NCBI GenBank assembly: GCA_934254755.1
Contig: CAKQMM010000023.1
Location: 1-10,626 of the forward strand
Source of the DNA: an uncultured Clostridia bacterium
GTDB taxonomy: Bacteria; Bacillota; Clostridia; Christensenellales; Borkfalkiaceae
Length of the DNA stretch: 10,626 bases
Reading direction: 5' to 3'
A model generated the notes under the pieces. The model worked only from the letters and a program-made list of their open reading frames with translations. It was not told where the DNA came from and searched no databases. The position numbers and the translations under genes were made by a program. Shown here piece by piece: positions 1 through 7,200 of this stretch (within the stretch, counting starts at the first letter, position 1; each line of letters starts with the position of its first letter).

Positions 1-781
1 AACACGCGCCGCCGCGCGTATCGCCGTCAAGCTTGGTCATAATCACGCCCGTGATGCCGAGCGTATCGTTAAAAGTCTTCGCTACGTTTACGGCGTCCTG
101 CCCCGTCATAGAATCTATCGTCAGTAAAATATCGGTGGGGGAAACCTTTTTTTCGATTTCCTTAAGCTCTTCCATAAGCGTTTCGTCTATGTGGAGCCTG
201 CCAGCCGTGTCGAGTAAAACCGCGTCGAACCCGTAACGCTTGGCGTAAGCGACGGCGTCGTCCGCTATCTTCACGGGGTTTTTGTTGCCTTCTTCAAAGC
301 ACTCTACCCCCGCCTTTTCGGAAACGACTTTAAGTTGAGTTATAGCCGCGGGGCGATACACGTCGCACGCGACGGTTAAAACCTTTTTGCCGCTGCTTTT
401 TAAGTTGAGCGCAAGTTTACCCGTCAAAGTGGTTTTGCCCGCGCCCTGAAGCCCGCACATCATTATGATTTGCGGCGGGTTGTTTGCGATATTTAACTTT
501 GAATTCGTCGAACCCATAAGTTCGGTGAGTTCGTCCGAAACGATTTTTATAACTTGCTGCGAAGGGCTTAAACTCTTTAAGACTTCCTGACCGAGAGCCT
601 TTTCGCTGACTTTTTGAACGAATTCTTTCGCGACGGTGAGGTTTACGTCCGCCTCTAAAAGCGCAATGCGAACTTCACGCATTGCCTGCTTTATTTCAAG
701 TTCGGTAAGCGTGCCGCGCTTCGTAAGCTTGGTGAATATGTGATTAAGTTTTTCGCTGAGTCCGCTAAAAACGTTTGCCAT
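1..781 (-). CDS. ffh: Signal recognition particle GTPase Ffh (SRP54), 3' end off window
   Basis: Ffh binds 4.5S/SRP RNA and the signal peptides of emerging membrane and secreted proteins, and docks with FtsY in a GTP-dependent complex. The 260 codons present begin MANVFSGLSEKL and cover the helical N domain (about 1-85) and most of the G domain. Visible motifs are GLQGAGKTT (P-loop, 110-118), DVYRPAA (140-146), DTAGRL (191-196) and TKLDGDTRGGA (249-259). The rest of the G domain and the methionine-rich M domain lie beyond the left edge. The ATG (781-779) shares its A with the ylxM stop in a TAATG junction, which implies translational coupling. A weak AGG lies about 9 nt upstream inside ylxM. 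Transcription probably comes from the promoter ahead of ylxM. Identity is certain; only the C-terminus cannot be judged. Confidence 0.97.
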   Translation of the reverse strand, partial: MANVFSGLSEKLNHIFTKLTKRGTLTELEIKQAMREVRIALLEADVNLTVAKEFVQKVSEKALGQEVLKSLSPSQQVIKIVSDELTELMGSTNSKLNIANNPPQIIMMCGLQGAGKTTLTGKLALNLKSSGKKVLTVACDVYRPAAITQLKVVSEKAGVECFEEGNKNPVKIADDAVAYAKRYGFDAVLLDTAGRLHIDETLMEELKEIEKKVSPTDILLTIDSMTGQDAVNVAKTFNDTLGITGVIMTKLDGDTRGGAC

Positions 782-1095
782 TAAATTTTACCTATCGCTT
801 CGCTTAACGCGCTTTTTACTTCTTCGTCGGTAATTTTATCCAAAAGCTTTATGAGATTGCGCTTTTTAGATATGAGTTCGAGCTTTTCGTCGTACCCCCT
901 CAACGCTTCGCGCGTTTTCGAGAGCGCGTCCGAAACGCTTTGGCGGCTGACCCCCTTCATCTCGGATATCTCCGCAAGAGATAAGTCGCACGAATAATAA
1001 AGATAAAAAACTTCCTGCTGATTTTCGGTTAAAAGCGAGCCGTACTCGCCGAATAACTCGTTAAAAATCAAATCGTCGGAAAACTCTTTACTCAT
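781..1095 (-). CDS. ylxM: YlxM/UPF0122 family SRP-associated helix-turn-helix protein
   Basis: This is a 104-residue protein of the YlxM (UPF0122) family, which is encoded next to ffh across Firmicutes and in some species is reported to modulate SRP GTPase activity. It contains a sigma-70 region-4-like helix-turn-helix, with LSLAEISEMKGVSRQSVSDAL at roughly residues 38-58, preceded by the family stretch LLTENQQEVFYLYY (21-34). The C-terminal third is charged and helical. Length and start match the family, and no other ATG precedes the conserved core. A weak AAGG lies just upstream of the ATG, but the best promoter predicts an RNA starting only 1-4 nt before the ATG, so this site may not be on the transcript. 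The stop overlaps the ffh start by one base. The DNA-binding-like fold does not prove DNA binding; the genetic context favours a role with Ffh. Confidence 0.93.
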   Translation of the reverse strand: MSKEFSDDLIFNELFGEYGSLLTENQQEVFYLYYSCDLSLAEISEMKGVSRQSVSDALSKTREALRGYDEKLELISKKRNLIKLLDKITDEEVKSALSEAIGKI

Positions 1096-1105
1096 TTCGC
1101 CTTGA

Positions 1106-1134
1106 ATTCTAACACATTATAATGCGGCTGTCAA
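1106..1134 (-). promoter_or_regulatory. Predicted sigma-A promoter for ylxM-ffh
   Basis: Read on the minus strand, a perfect -35 hexamer TTGACA (1134-1129) is followed by a 17-bp spacer and the -10 hexamer TAGAAT (1111-1106). A TG one base before the -10 makes it an extended -10 element. This is one mismatch from the vegetative consensus with optimal spacing. Predicted transcription start is near 1097-1099, only 1-4 nt before the ylxM ATG at 1095. A perfect TATAAT (1121-1116) also lies in the spacer but has no good -35 at 16-18 bp. The -35 is wholly inside one arm of the adjoining inverted repeat. Confidence 0.8.
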
Positions 1135-1155
1135 GCAATTTTACTTGACAGCCGC
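1124..1155. repeat. Perfect 12-bp inverted repeat overlapping the ylxM promoter
   Basis: The arms GCGGCTGTCAAG (1124-1135) and CTTGACAGCCGC (1144-1155) are perfectly complementary around an 8-nt AT-rich centre. In RNA this is a stable GC-based stem. On the plus strand it is followed by the T-rich run AAATTTTATTTTTT, so it looks like an intrinsic terminator for transcription going right, where no gene lies on that strand. On the minus strand the bases after it are ATTATAATGTG, a poor U-tract, so termination of the upstream glycoside hydrolase transcript there would be weak. Because the -35 box of the ylxM promoter lies in one arm, an operator role is the alternative. The palindrome is plain to see; its role is open. 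Confidence 0.75.
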
Positions 1156-1194
1156 AAATTTTATTTTTTCAAGTTTTAGCTTGCAAATTTTATT
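1154..1194. repeat. Two copies of GCAAATTTTATT, each following a CAAG/CTTG stem
   Basis: The 12-mer GCAAATTTTATT occurs at 1154-1165 and again at 1183-1194, 29 nt apart. Each copy directly follows or abuts a stem with CAAG and CTTG arms: the large inverted repeat at 1124-1155, and a small one, CAAGTTTTAGCTTG, at 1170-1183. The spacer therefore looks like a decayed duplication of one stem-plus-T-rich unit. AT-rich sequence makes short matches easy, so significance is modest. Confidence 0.4.
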
Positions 1195-3277
1195 ATTTAT
1201 TAAGCGCGTTGTAAGCTATATCCAAAGCGTAAGCCGCAAAAGACGCAAAGCCGTGGTTTTTGCTCGCCCGCCCGTGCGTATGTTCCCATAGCGTGCGGGT
1301 GGTTTTGCCCATTTCGCCGAAGTAAGCGGTAACGCATTTTAAAACAAGGTCGTATTCGCCTAACTTTAAAAGGGTCAAAAGCCGCATATACACGCCGATG
1401 AACATATCTATTTTGATAATTTCGGGGCGAGATTTTCTGTCGGACGCAAACACGCGCGTTATAAGGTCGTAAAGCTTAGCGTACTTTTTATCGTTTCTAA
1501 TATCTATGCCCGCAAAAAACGCGGCGTAATATTGGCAAATTTCGCTGCAATCGCTTTGGCGCACGAGTTTGCCGTTTTCGCGCACGGCGTGGTCGAAGAA
1601 TACTTCGCCGTTAAAACTTTGTTTTATCGCCGTGGCGGCAACTTTTTCGGCTTTTGCTTTAAGCACTTTATCGCCTACGATATCGGCGGCGCGGCGAAGA
1701 GTTTCGGCGTATAAAAAGTTCGTGGGGTAGCTTACGTCTTTCGTCCACTTGTTAGCGTCCGACCACTCGATAAAGTTCCATTTGGGCAGATTTTCTAAAA
1801 GCCCGTCCTCGTTTTCGTAGCGTTCGAAGTATTTTAAAAGCCCCTTTACCTTATCGCAAAATTCCGCTTTTTCGCTTAAATTATCGCGCTTAAAAATATA
1901 GTCGTGCGCCTCCAAGATAAACCACATCGTCCACTGCGGGATATAGTTGCCGCTTAACTCCACGTCCGACGGATAGCACATGGGGATAACCCCGTCCTCG
2001 TACTCGCCGTCGTTTTTATAAAGAAGATAGTTTTGCAAAAACGCCTTTTCGACCTTGCTTTCGTTAAACAAAAACCTTTCGGTTATAGCCGAAAAATAAC
2101 TGTCGCAAAGCCAGCCCGCCCGCTCGCGCGAGGGGCAATCGGTAAACAAATCTACCGCGTTGTGCAAAAAGCTTCTGACCGCGCTTTCGTAAATCAAATT
2201 CAACTTTTCGTCTTTATAATCGCGCGTTTTATCGGGCGAATAATGCTCGAACTTCCTAACGCTTACGCCGCTTATCGTCACGCTTCCCTCGGTTGCCAAA
2301 ACGACTAAACTTCTCAAAGAGTACGGCTCTATCGAATAAAAGTCCAACGCTTCGCCGCCGTTTAATTTAATCGCCATTGCGTTAAGCGTGCCGTCATCGA
2401 GATATTTAAAGTCGTTATCCGCATGCGTTTCGCTGAACCCGACGTAAACGGTCGCGGCGGTTTCGGCGTGTATTTTTAAGCCTATAAACCCCGCGTAAAC
2501 CTTTAAAAAATCAAACAGCGCGGCTTCGTTTTCTTCAATGGTAATCGGTAATTTTAAGGTTTTATCGCAAAAATTAAACTTCGCGCGGTTTATATAGTCG
2601 TAGGGTTTTAAACACACGTCGTCGTATACGCCCCACTCTTTATACCTGTAACACTCGCACGGGTCGGCGCTTTTGCCGTCTTTTAAAAAACCGCCCTTTA
2701 TCCCGCCGCTAAGCGAAACCGCGCCGTAATTCGGGTATGGCGCAACCCTTTCGATAAAGGTAACGTCCGCGCTAACTTCTTCGGTTTCGCGCTTAAAGCT
2801 TTCGTCGAACATACCCCCGCGGGTAAAATCGTAACACTCGGTAAAATGGCGTTGATAGGAATATCTTTGAGTGTTTTCAATCTTCGTTTCGGGCGCGTAG
2901 GCGGTAAAATTCTCGCCCGTAGCGGCTATTACCTCGCCGTTTTTTACAACTTCGCAAATAATAAACGACGGCTGTAGGGCGACCGTTAAGGAGTGATTTT
3001 TATAACTTAAAAGTTCCAAAACGATAGTGTTTTCGCCGTTTTTTGAGTTTAAACCCGTTAAACTATACTCGTCAACGCGGGCGAAACCTTTTGCCGCCCT
3101 TGCGGGTCCGAAGCCCAAAAACTTTCCGTTTACAGTTAAACGATAAAAGTCGAAGGCGGCAACTTTAAGCGTTGCGCCTTCGACGTTTTTAAGCGTGGTT
3201 TTATAAGCGGAATAGCCGTTCAACCTGTTCTGAACGCCCGCCGCTATAATTTTTTTTGCTTTTTTAAAAAATTCCAT
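1193..3277 (-). CDS. Cytoplasmic GH78-like glycoside hydrolase (alpha-L-rhamnosidase family)
   Basis: This 694-residue enzyme resembles family 78 glycoside hydrolases, inverting enzymes that typically release terminal alpha-L-rhamnose. Residues about 35-110 form a beta-rich, sugar-binding-like region (FYRLTVNGKFLGFGPAR, then an NGENTIVLEL strand). More beta-sheet follows to about 345, then an (alpha/alpha)6-type catalytic domain. Motif DCPSRERAGWLCD (380-392) holds the family acidic set D380, E385 (likely general acid) and D392. TLWEH (662-666) supplies E665 as likely base, followed by NHGFASF (674-680). The final GD of the first motif is CD here. There is no signal peptide or membrane segment, so it should act on small imported rhamnosides or a related sugar. 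The ATG at 3277 is the first possible start after the ftsY stop; the only nearby SD-like sequence is GGGG, 9 nt upstream of the ATG. No transporter or rhamnose catabolic gene is nearby. The fold is fairly sure, the substrate is not. Confidence 0.85.
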   Translation of the reverse strand: MEFFKKAKKIIAAGVQNRLNGYSAYKTTLKNVEGATLKVAAFDFYRLTVNGKFLGFGPARAAKGFARVDEYSLTGLNSKNGENTIVLELLSYKNHSLTVALQPSFIICEVVKNGEVIAATGENFTAYAPETKIENTQRYSYQRHFTECYDFTRGGMFDESFKRETEEVSADVTFIERVAPYPNYGAVSLSGGIKGGFLKDGKSADPCECYRYKEWGVYDDVCLKPYDYINRAKFNFCDKTLKLPITIEENEAALFDFLKVYAGFIGLKIHAETAATVYVGFSETHADNDFKYLDDGTLNAMAIKLNGGEALDFYSIEPYSLRSLVVLATEGSVTISGVSVRKFEHYSPDKTRDYKDEKLNLIYESAVRSFLHNAVDLFTDCPSRERAGWLCDSYFSAITERFLFNESKVEKAFLQNYLLYKNDGEYEDGVIPMCYPSDVELSGNYIPQWTMWFILEAHDYIFKRDNLSEKAEFCDKVKGLLKYFERYENEDGLLENLPKWNFIEWSDANKWTKDVSYPTNFLYAETLRRAADIVGDKVLKAKAEKVAATAIKQSFNGEVFFDHAVRENGKLVRQSDCSEICQYYAAFFAGIDIRNDKKYAKLYDLITRVFASDRKSRPEIIKIDMFIGVYMRLLTLLKLGEYDLVLKCVTAYFGEMGKTTRTLWEHTHGRASKNHGFASFAAYALDIAYNALNK

Positions 3278-3340
3278 AAATTTAAACCCCGTCGTCGATA
3301 AATTTAAAAATTTAAGGCGATTAAAGCATTTTTTCTCCGT

Positions 3341-4237
3341 TTAAAGGAGCGCGTCAACGTATTCTTCGGCGTCGAAGGGGATAAGGTCGTCGATTTTTTC
3401 GCCCACCCCGACAAACGCCACGGGAATTTGATATTCGTCCACGAGCGACACGATAAACCCGCCCTTTGCCGTTCCGTCAAGCTTGGTTAAAAGCACGCCG
3501 TCAAGCCCGATTGCGTCGTTAAAAGTTTTAACTTGCGAAAGGGCGTTGTTGCCGGTAGTCGCGTCGAGCGCGATGAACTTATAAAAACTCGCTTCGGGAT
3601 ACTCTCTTTCGACCACGCGCGCCATTTTTTTAAGCTCTTCCATAAGGTTAGCTTTAACGTGAAGCCTGCCCGCCGTGTCGATAATCAAAACGTCGGTCTT
3701 TTTAGATTTTTGCGACTGAAGCGCGTCGTAAACGACTGCCGACGGGTCCGCCCCCTCGGCGTGTTTTATAATTCGTACGTCCGCCCTGTCCGCCCAGATA
3801 GAAAGCTGTTCGCTCGCGGCAGCGCGGAAAGTGTCCGCGGCGGCGACGGTTACGGTCTTTTTAAGGCTTAAAAAGTGTTTGCAAAGTTTGCCTATCGTCG
3901 TAGTTTTGCCTACCCCGTTTACGCCGACCACCATTATTATGAGGGGGTATTCGTACTCGATTTCGCCCGCGGAAGAAACTTTATCGTATAAAATTTCTTT
4001 CAAACGGTCTTTAACTTCGTTTTCGTCTTTGACGGCGCCGTCTATCATCTCGTCGCGAAGCTCGTCAACGACGTCCATCGCGGTCGTAACCGATATGTCG
4101 GCGGAAACGAGCGCGTCGGTCAACTCGTCGTAAAACTCTTCGCCGATGCGGTCGATTTTAAAGACTTTTGAAAACACCGAAGCAAACTTCTCTTTGGTCT
4201 TTTGAAGCCCTGATTTAAGTTTTGAAAATAATCCCAT
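3341..4237 (-). CDS. ftsY: Signal recognition particle receptor FtsY
   Basis: FtsY is the membrane-associated receptor that pairs with Ffh to deliver ribosome-nascent chain complexes to the Sec translocon. The 298-residue protein opens with a short basic amphipathic stretch, MGLFSKLKSGLQKTKEKF, instead of the long acidic A domain of enterobacteria, so membrane contact probably relies on this helix. The N domain runs to about 95. G-domain motifs are GVNGVGKTT (105-113), DTFRAAA (135-141), DTAGRLH (187-193), TKLDGTAKGG (251-260) and GVGEKIDDL (277-285). The chosen ATG (4237-4235) lies 1 nt after the smc stop, with GGAG 12 nt upstream. A TTG at 4246 would add three residues but sits only 3 nt from that GGAG, so it is less likely. 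The gene is almost certainly cotranscribed with smc. Confidence 0.97.
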   Translation of the reverse strand: MGLFSKLKSGLQKTKEKFASVFSKVFKIDRIGEEFYDELTDALVSADISVTTAMDVVDELRDEMIDGAVKDENEVKDRLKEILYDKVSSAGEIEYEYPLIIMVVGVNGVGKTTTIGKLCKHFLSLKKTVTVAAADTFRAAASEQLSIWADRADVRIIKHAEGADPSAVVYDALQSQKSKKTDVLIIDTAGRLHVKANLMEELKKMARVVEREYPEASFYKFIALDATTGNNALSQVKTFNDAIGLDGVLLTKLDGTAKGGFIVSLVDEYQIPVAFVGVGEKIDDLIPFDAEEYVDALL

Positions 4238-4238
4238 T

Positions 4239-7200
4239 TTATTCAAAATCTCCGTACTTTTCGATATCGCCGTAGTTTATTGAAACGATGCTCGAAACGC
4301 CTTTTTCGGGCATGGTTACGCCGAACAAGCCGTTTGCGTGTTCCATGGTTATCTTTTTGTGGGTTATGCAGATAAACTGCGTTTCTTTCGAGAAGTTTTT
4401 AAGGTAGCTTGCAAACCTTTCGACGTTCGCGTCGTCAAGCGCCGCTTCTATTTCGTCGAGCACGACGAAAGGCATCGGGCGAAGTTTTAATATCGCAAAC
4501 AATATCGCTATTGCGGTGAAAGACTTTTCGCCGCCCGATAAAAGCGATATTTTTTGCAACTTCTTTCCCGGCGGTTGGGCGATAATTTCTATTCCTGCGT
4601 CGAGCGGGTCGCCCGTTTCGCTTTCTTCTATAACGAGATCGGCATTGCCGCCGCCGAACAGTTCTTTGAATATCTGCGCAAAGTTCTGGCGAATGGTCTT
4701 AAAGCCCTCGTCGAACGTAAGAGCCATTTCTTTGGTTAAATCGGATATAACTTTTTCTAAGTCGGCTTTAGCTTTTTCGAGGTCGTCGCGCTGAGAAACG
4801 AGTTCTAAGTACGCGCCGTTCAATTCTTCGTATTCGTCGATTGCGGCGGGGTTTACCGAGCCGAGCATTTGTATTTTGCGTTTGAGCGAATTTATCTCTT
4901 CTTCGCCCGTTTTTATATCGAACGCTTCGTCTTTAAGCGGCTTACAACTGTCGTAATCGAGCTGATATTCGTTGAAAATCGTTTCGGACATGTGCGCTAA
5001 GTCGCTGTCTACTTTCGTTAAGTTGACTTCTTCCGCCGCCTTTCTGTCCGCGCTGCGGTCGATTTCAGTCTGCAAAACGTCGCGCGCTTCGTTAGCCTTA
5101 TTAAGTTTTTCGTTTAACTCAACCTTCTTTTCGTCGAACGATTTAAGTTCGCTTCTCATGCGGTTAAGTTCGTCCTGCTCGTCTTTAGAAAGGGCGACTT
5201 TTTCCGCCTCGCGCTTCAACCCGTCGATAATGTTTAGGTTGCCGGTTATAACTTCTTCGTCGTTGGCGTTTTTAAAGGTTAAGTCCCTTATTTCGCCGTT
5301 CATGCGCTCTTTTTCGCTTTCCGCCGCGGCGATTTCTGCGCGGTAGAAGGAAATTTTAGACTGAATTTCGGTGTTTTCGTCCAAAAGCGCGTCGCGCTCT
5401 TCCCTTAGCGCGGTGAAACGTTCCTGATGCTCTTTTTCAAGGCTTGCCGCATCTTCACGCTCTTTGTTAAGCTTTTCGCCGCCCGTTTCGATATCGCTGT
5501 AAGCGGTCTTTATTTGCTCTAACCTTGCGCTGATTATCGCGATTTCGTCGCGGTTTTTCTCGATTTCGTCTTCCGCGTCTTTAAGCGCGGAAGTTTTAAA
5601 CTCGACGCTTTCTTTAAGCGCGGCGTACTTTTGTTTGAGTTCGCCCTGCTTTGCGCTTAGTTCGTCAAGCTCCTCGACAAGGGCGTTTACTTGCCCCGTT
5701 ACCCGCTTGCGGTTTTCGTCAAGCCGCTCGAACTCTATCTTGTCGGCTTTTAAAACCTCGGCGTACTCGTTCACCGTTCTGTCAACCGACAAAAGGCTTA
5801 CGTTGTTTTTACTTTGAGAGCCGCCCGTCATCGAACCGCTGCTCGATAAAACGTCCGCTCCGAGAGTAACTATTTTGAACGCAAACCTGTACTTTTTAGC
5901 GATTTCGGTTGCCGATTGTAAATCTCTTGCGATAAGCGTGCCGCCTAAAAGGAAAGACACCACGTTTTCGTAGTAAGGGTTGTATTTAACGAGCTCGGTC
6001 GCTAAACCTATCGCGCCGTTTTCTTTAAGCGCGGAACGAAGTTCCGAACCGTTATAGCGCGGCTTGACCGTTGAAACGGGAAGGAAGGTAACCCTGCCGC
6101 CGTCGGTACGCTTTAAGTAGTCGATAAGATATCTCGCGTCGTCGGCGTTGTCGACGACGATATTCTGCATCGCCCCGCCGATAGCCGTTTCGATGGCGAG
6201 TTCGTAATCTTTTTCGGTCGAAATAACGGAAGCGACGGTGCCTTTCACTCTTTTTGCGACTTCGCCGTCAACGCTTGCGGCGTGCATTATTTTTTTAACG
6301 CCGTACGCGTAACCGTCAAAAGAATTTTTTAAGCCCTGATAGAATTTAAGCCCCGCTTCGTCGGCGGAAATTTTGTTGTTTAACGCGTAAATTTTGTTGT
6401 TTATTTTAGACAAAAACTCGTTATTCTGGGCAACGGAAAGTTCTTTATCTTTAATGGCTTCTTTAACGTCCGCCAAATCGCTTTCCATTTTTTTAAGGTC
6501 GTTTTGCGAACGCTTCAAATCGTAGTCGATAGCGTTATACTTATCGACAAGCCCGTTCACCTTTTCGATTATGCCCTTTTGCTGAACGGTTATAACGTTT
6601 TGTTCGGTCGATAGCGAACCTATGTTTTTATTGATATCCGCTAAGCCCTCGACGCTTTTTAAGATACGCGATTGCTCAAGCCTTGCGCTCGTTTCGCCGC
6701 TTGAAATTTCAGCCGATAAAACGGTGAGCTTTTTGCTGAGTTCTTCCGCTTTAACGTTTAATTCTTCAATCTCGCTGCCGCAATTTTTAGCGTACTCGCT
6801 CTTTTTTAATACGTCTGCGTTAAGCGTTTCAAGCTTTTCTTTCGCGCTTGCAATCTCGCCCTGAAGCCTTTGGTTTTCGCTTTTAAAGTAAGTTATGCGC
6901 TCGGCAAACACTTTCGCGTTACCCGCGCTTTTTTCGATGCTGACGCCCTTGTCGTAAATTTTGTCGTTAAGTTCTTTTATGTACCTGTCCGCGCTCGCGA
7001 TTTCGTTCTGGTAGCGTTGGTAATCTGCGTTTACCGCCTCCAAATCTCGCTTTTTGGCAATTAACTCTTCGCCGTAACCTTTAATTTTCTCGTTGATTTT
7101 TTCTTTTATGTCGCTCGCGTTTTCGTACTTATATACGTAAGCGTTTACGACGTTGTATTTAAGCTTTTCGCTTAAACCCCTAAACGCGCGCGTTTTATCC

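Noticed and set aside
1145..1173. Plus-strand TTGACA in the other palindrome arm, as a divergent promoter.
   Set aside because: No -10-like hexamer lies 16-18 bp downstream, and no plus-strand gene follows.
3241..3277. A8 and T6A6 homopolymer runs at the start of the hydrolase as a phase-variation switch.
   Set aside because: Lys and Phe codons explain the runs, their length is modest, the frame is intact, and a cytoplasmic enzyme is an unlikely phase-variable target.
3278..3340. The glycoside hydrolase is in the same frame as ftsY, with 21 stop-free codons between the ftsY TAA and its ATG, suggesting a broken fusion or readthrough product.
   Set aside because: Same frame occurs one time in three and 63 stop-free nt is common. 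FtsY ends at its normal C-terminus and the hydrolase starts like a complete protein.
3332..3346. Small CTCC/GGAG stem across the ftsY stop followed by A-rich sequence, considered as a terminator.
   Set aside because: Only 4 bp with no U-run on the minus strand; too weak to call.
3533..3871. Plus-strand open frames opposite ftsY, smc, plsX and the hydrolase (for example 3533-3871, 4972-5346, 9137-9631).
   Set aside because: They lie entirely or mostly opposite well-supported genes, have no recognisable domains or ribosome binding sites, and follow from the codon bias of the real strand.
4238..4246. TTG start for ftsY at 4246 overlapping the smc stop.
   Set aside because: The GGAG would be only 3 nt away and the family normally starts near MGLF; the ATG at 4237 is preferred.
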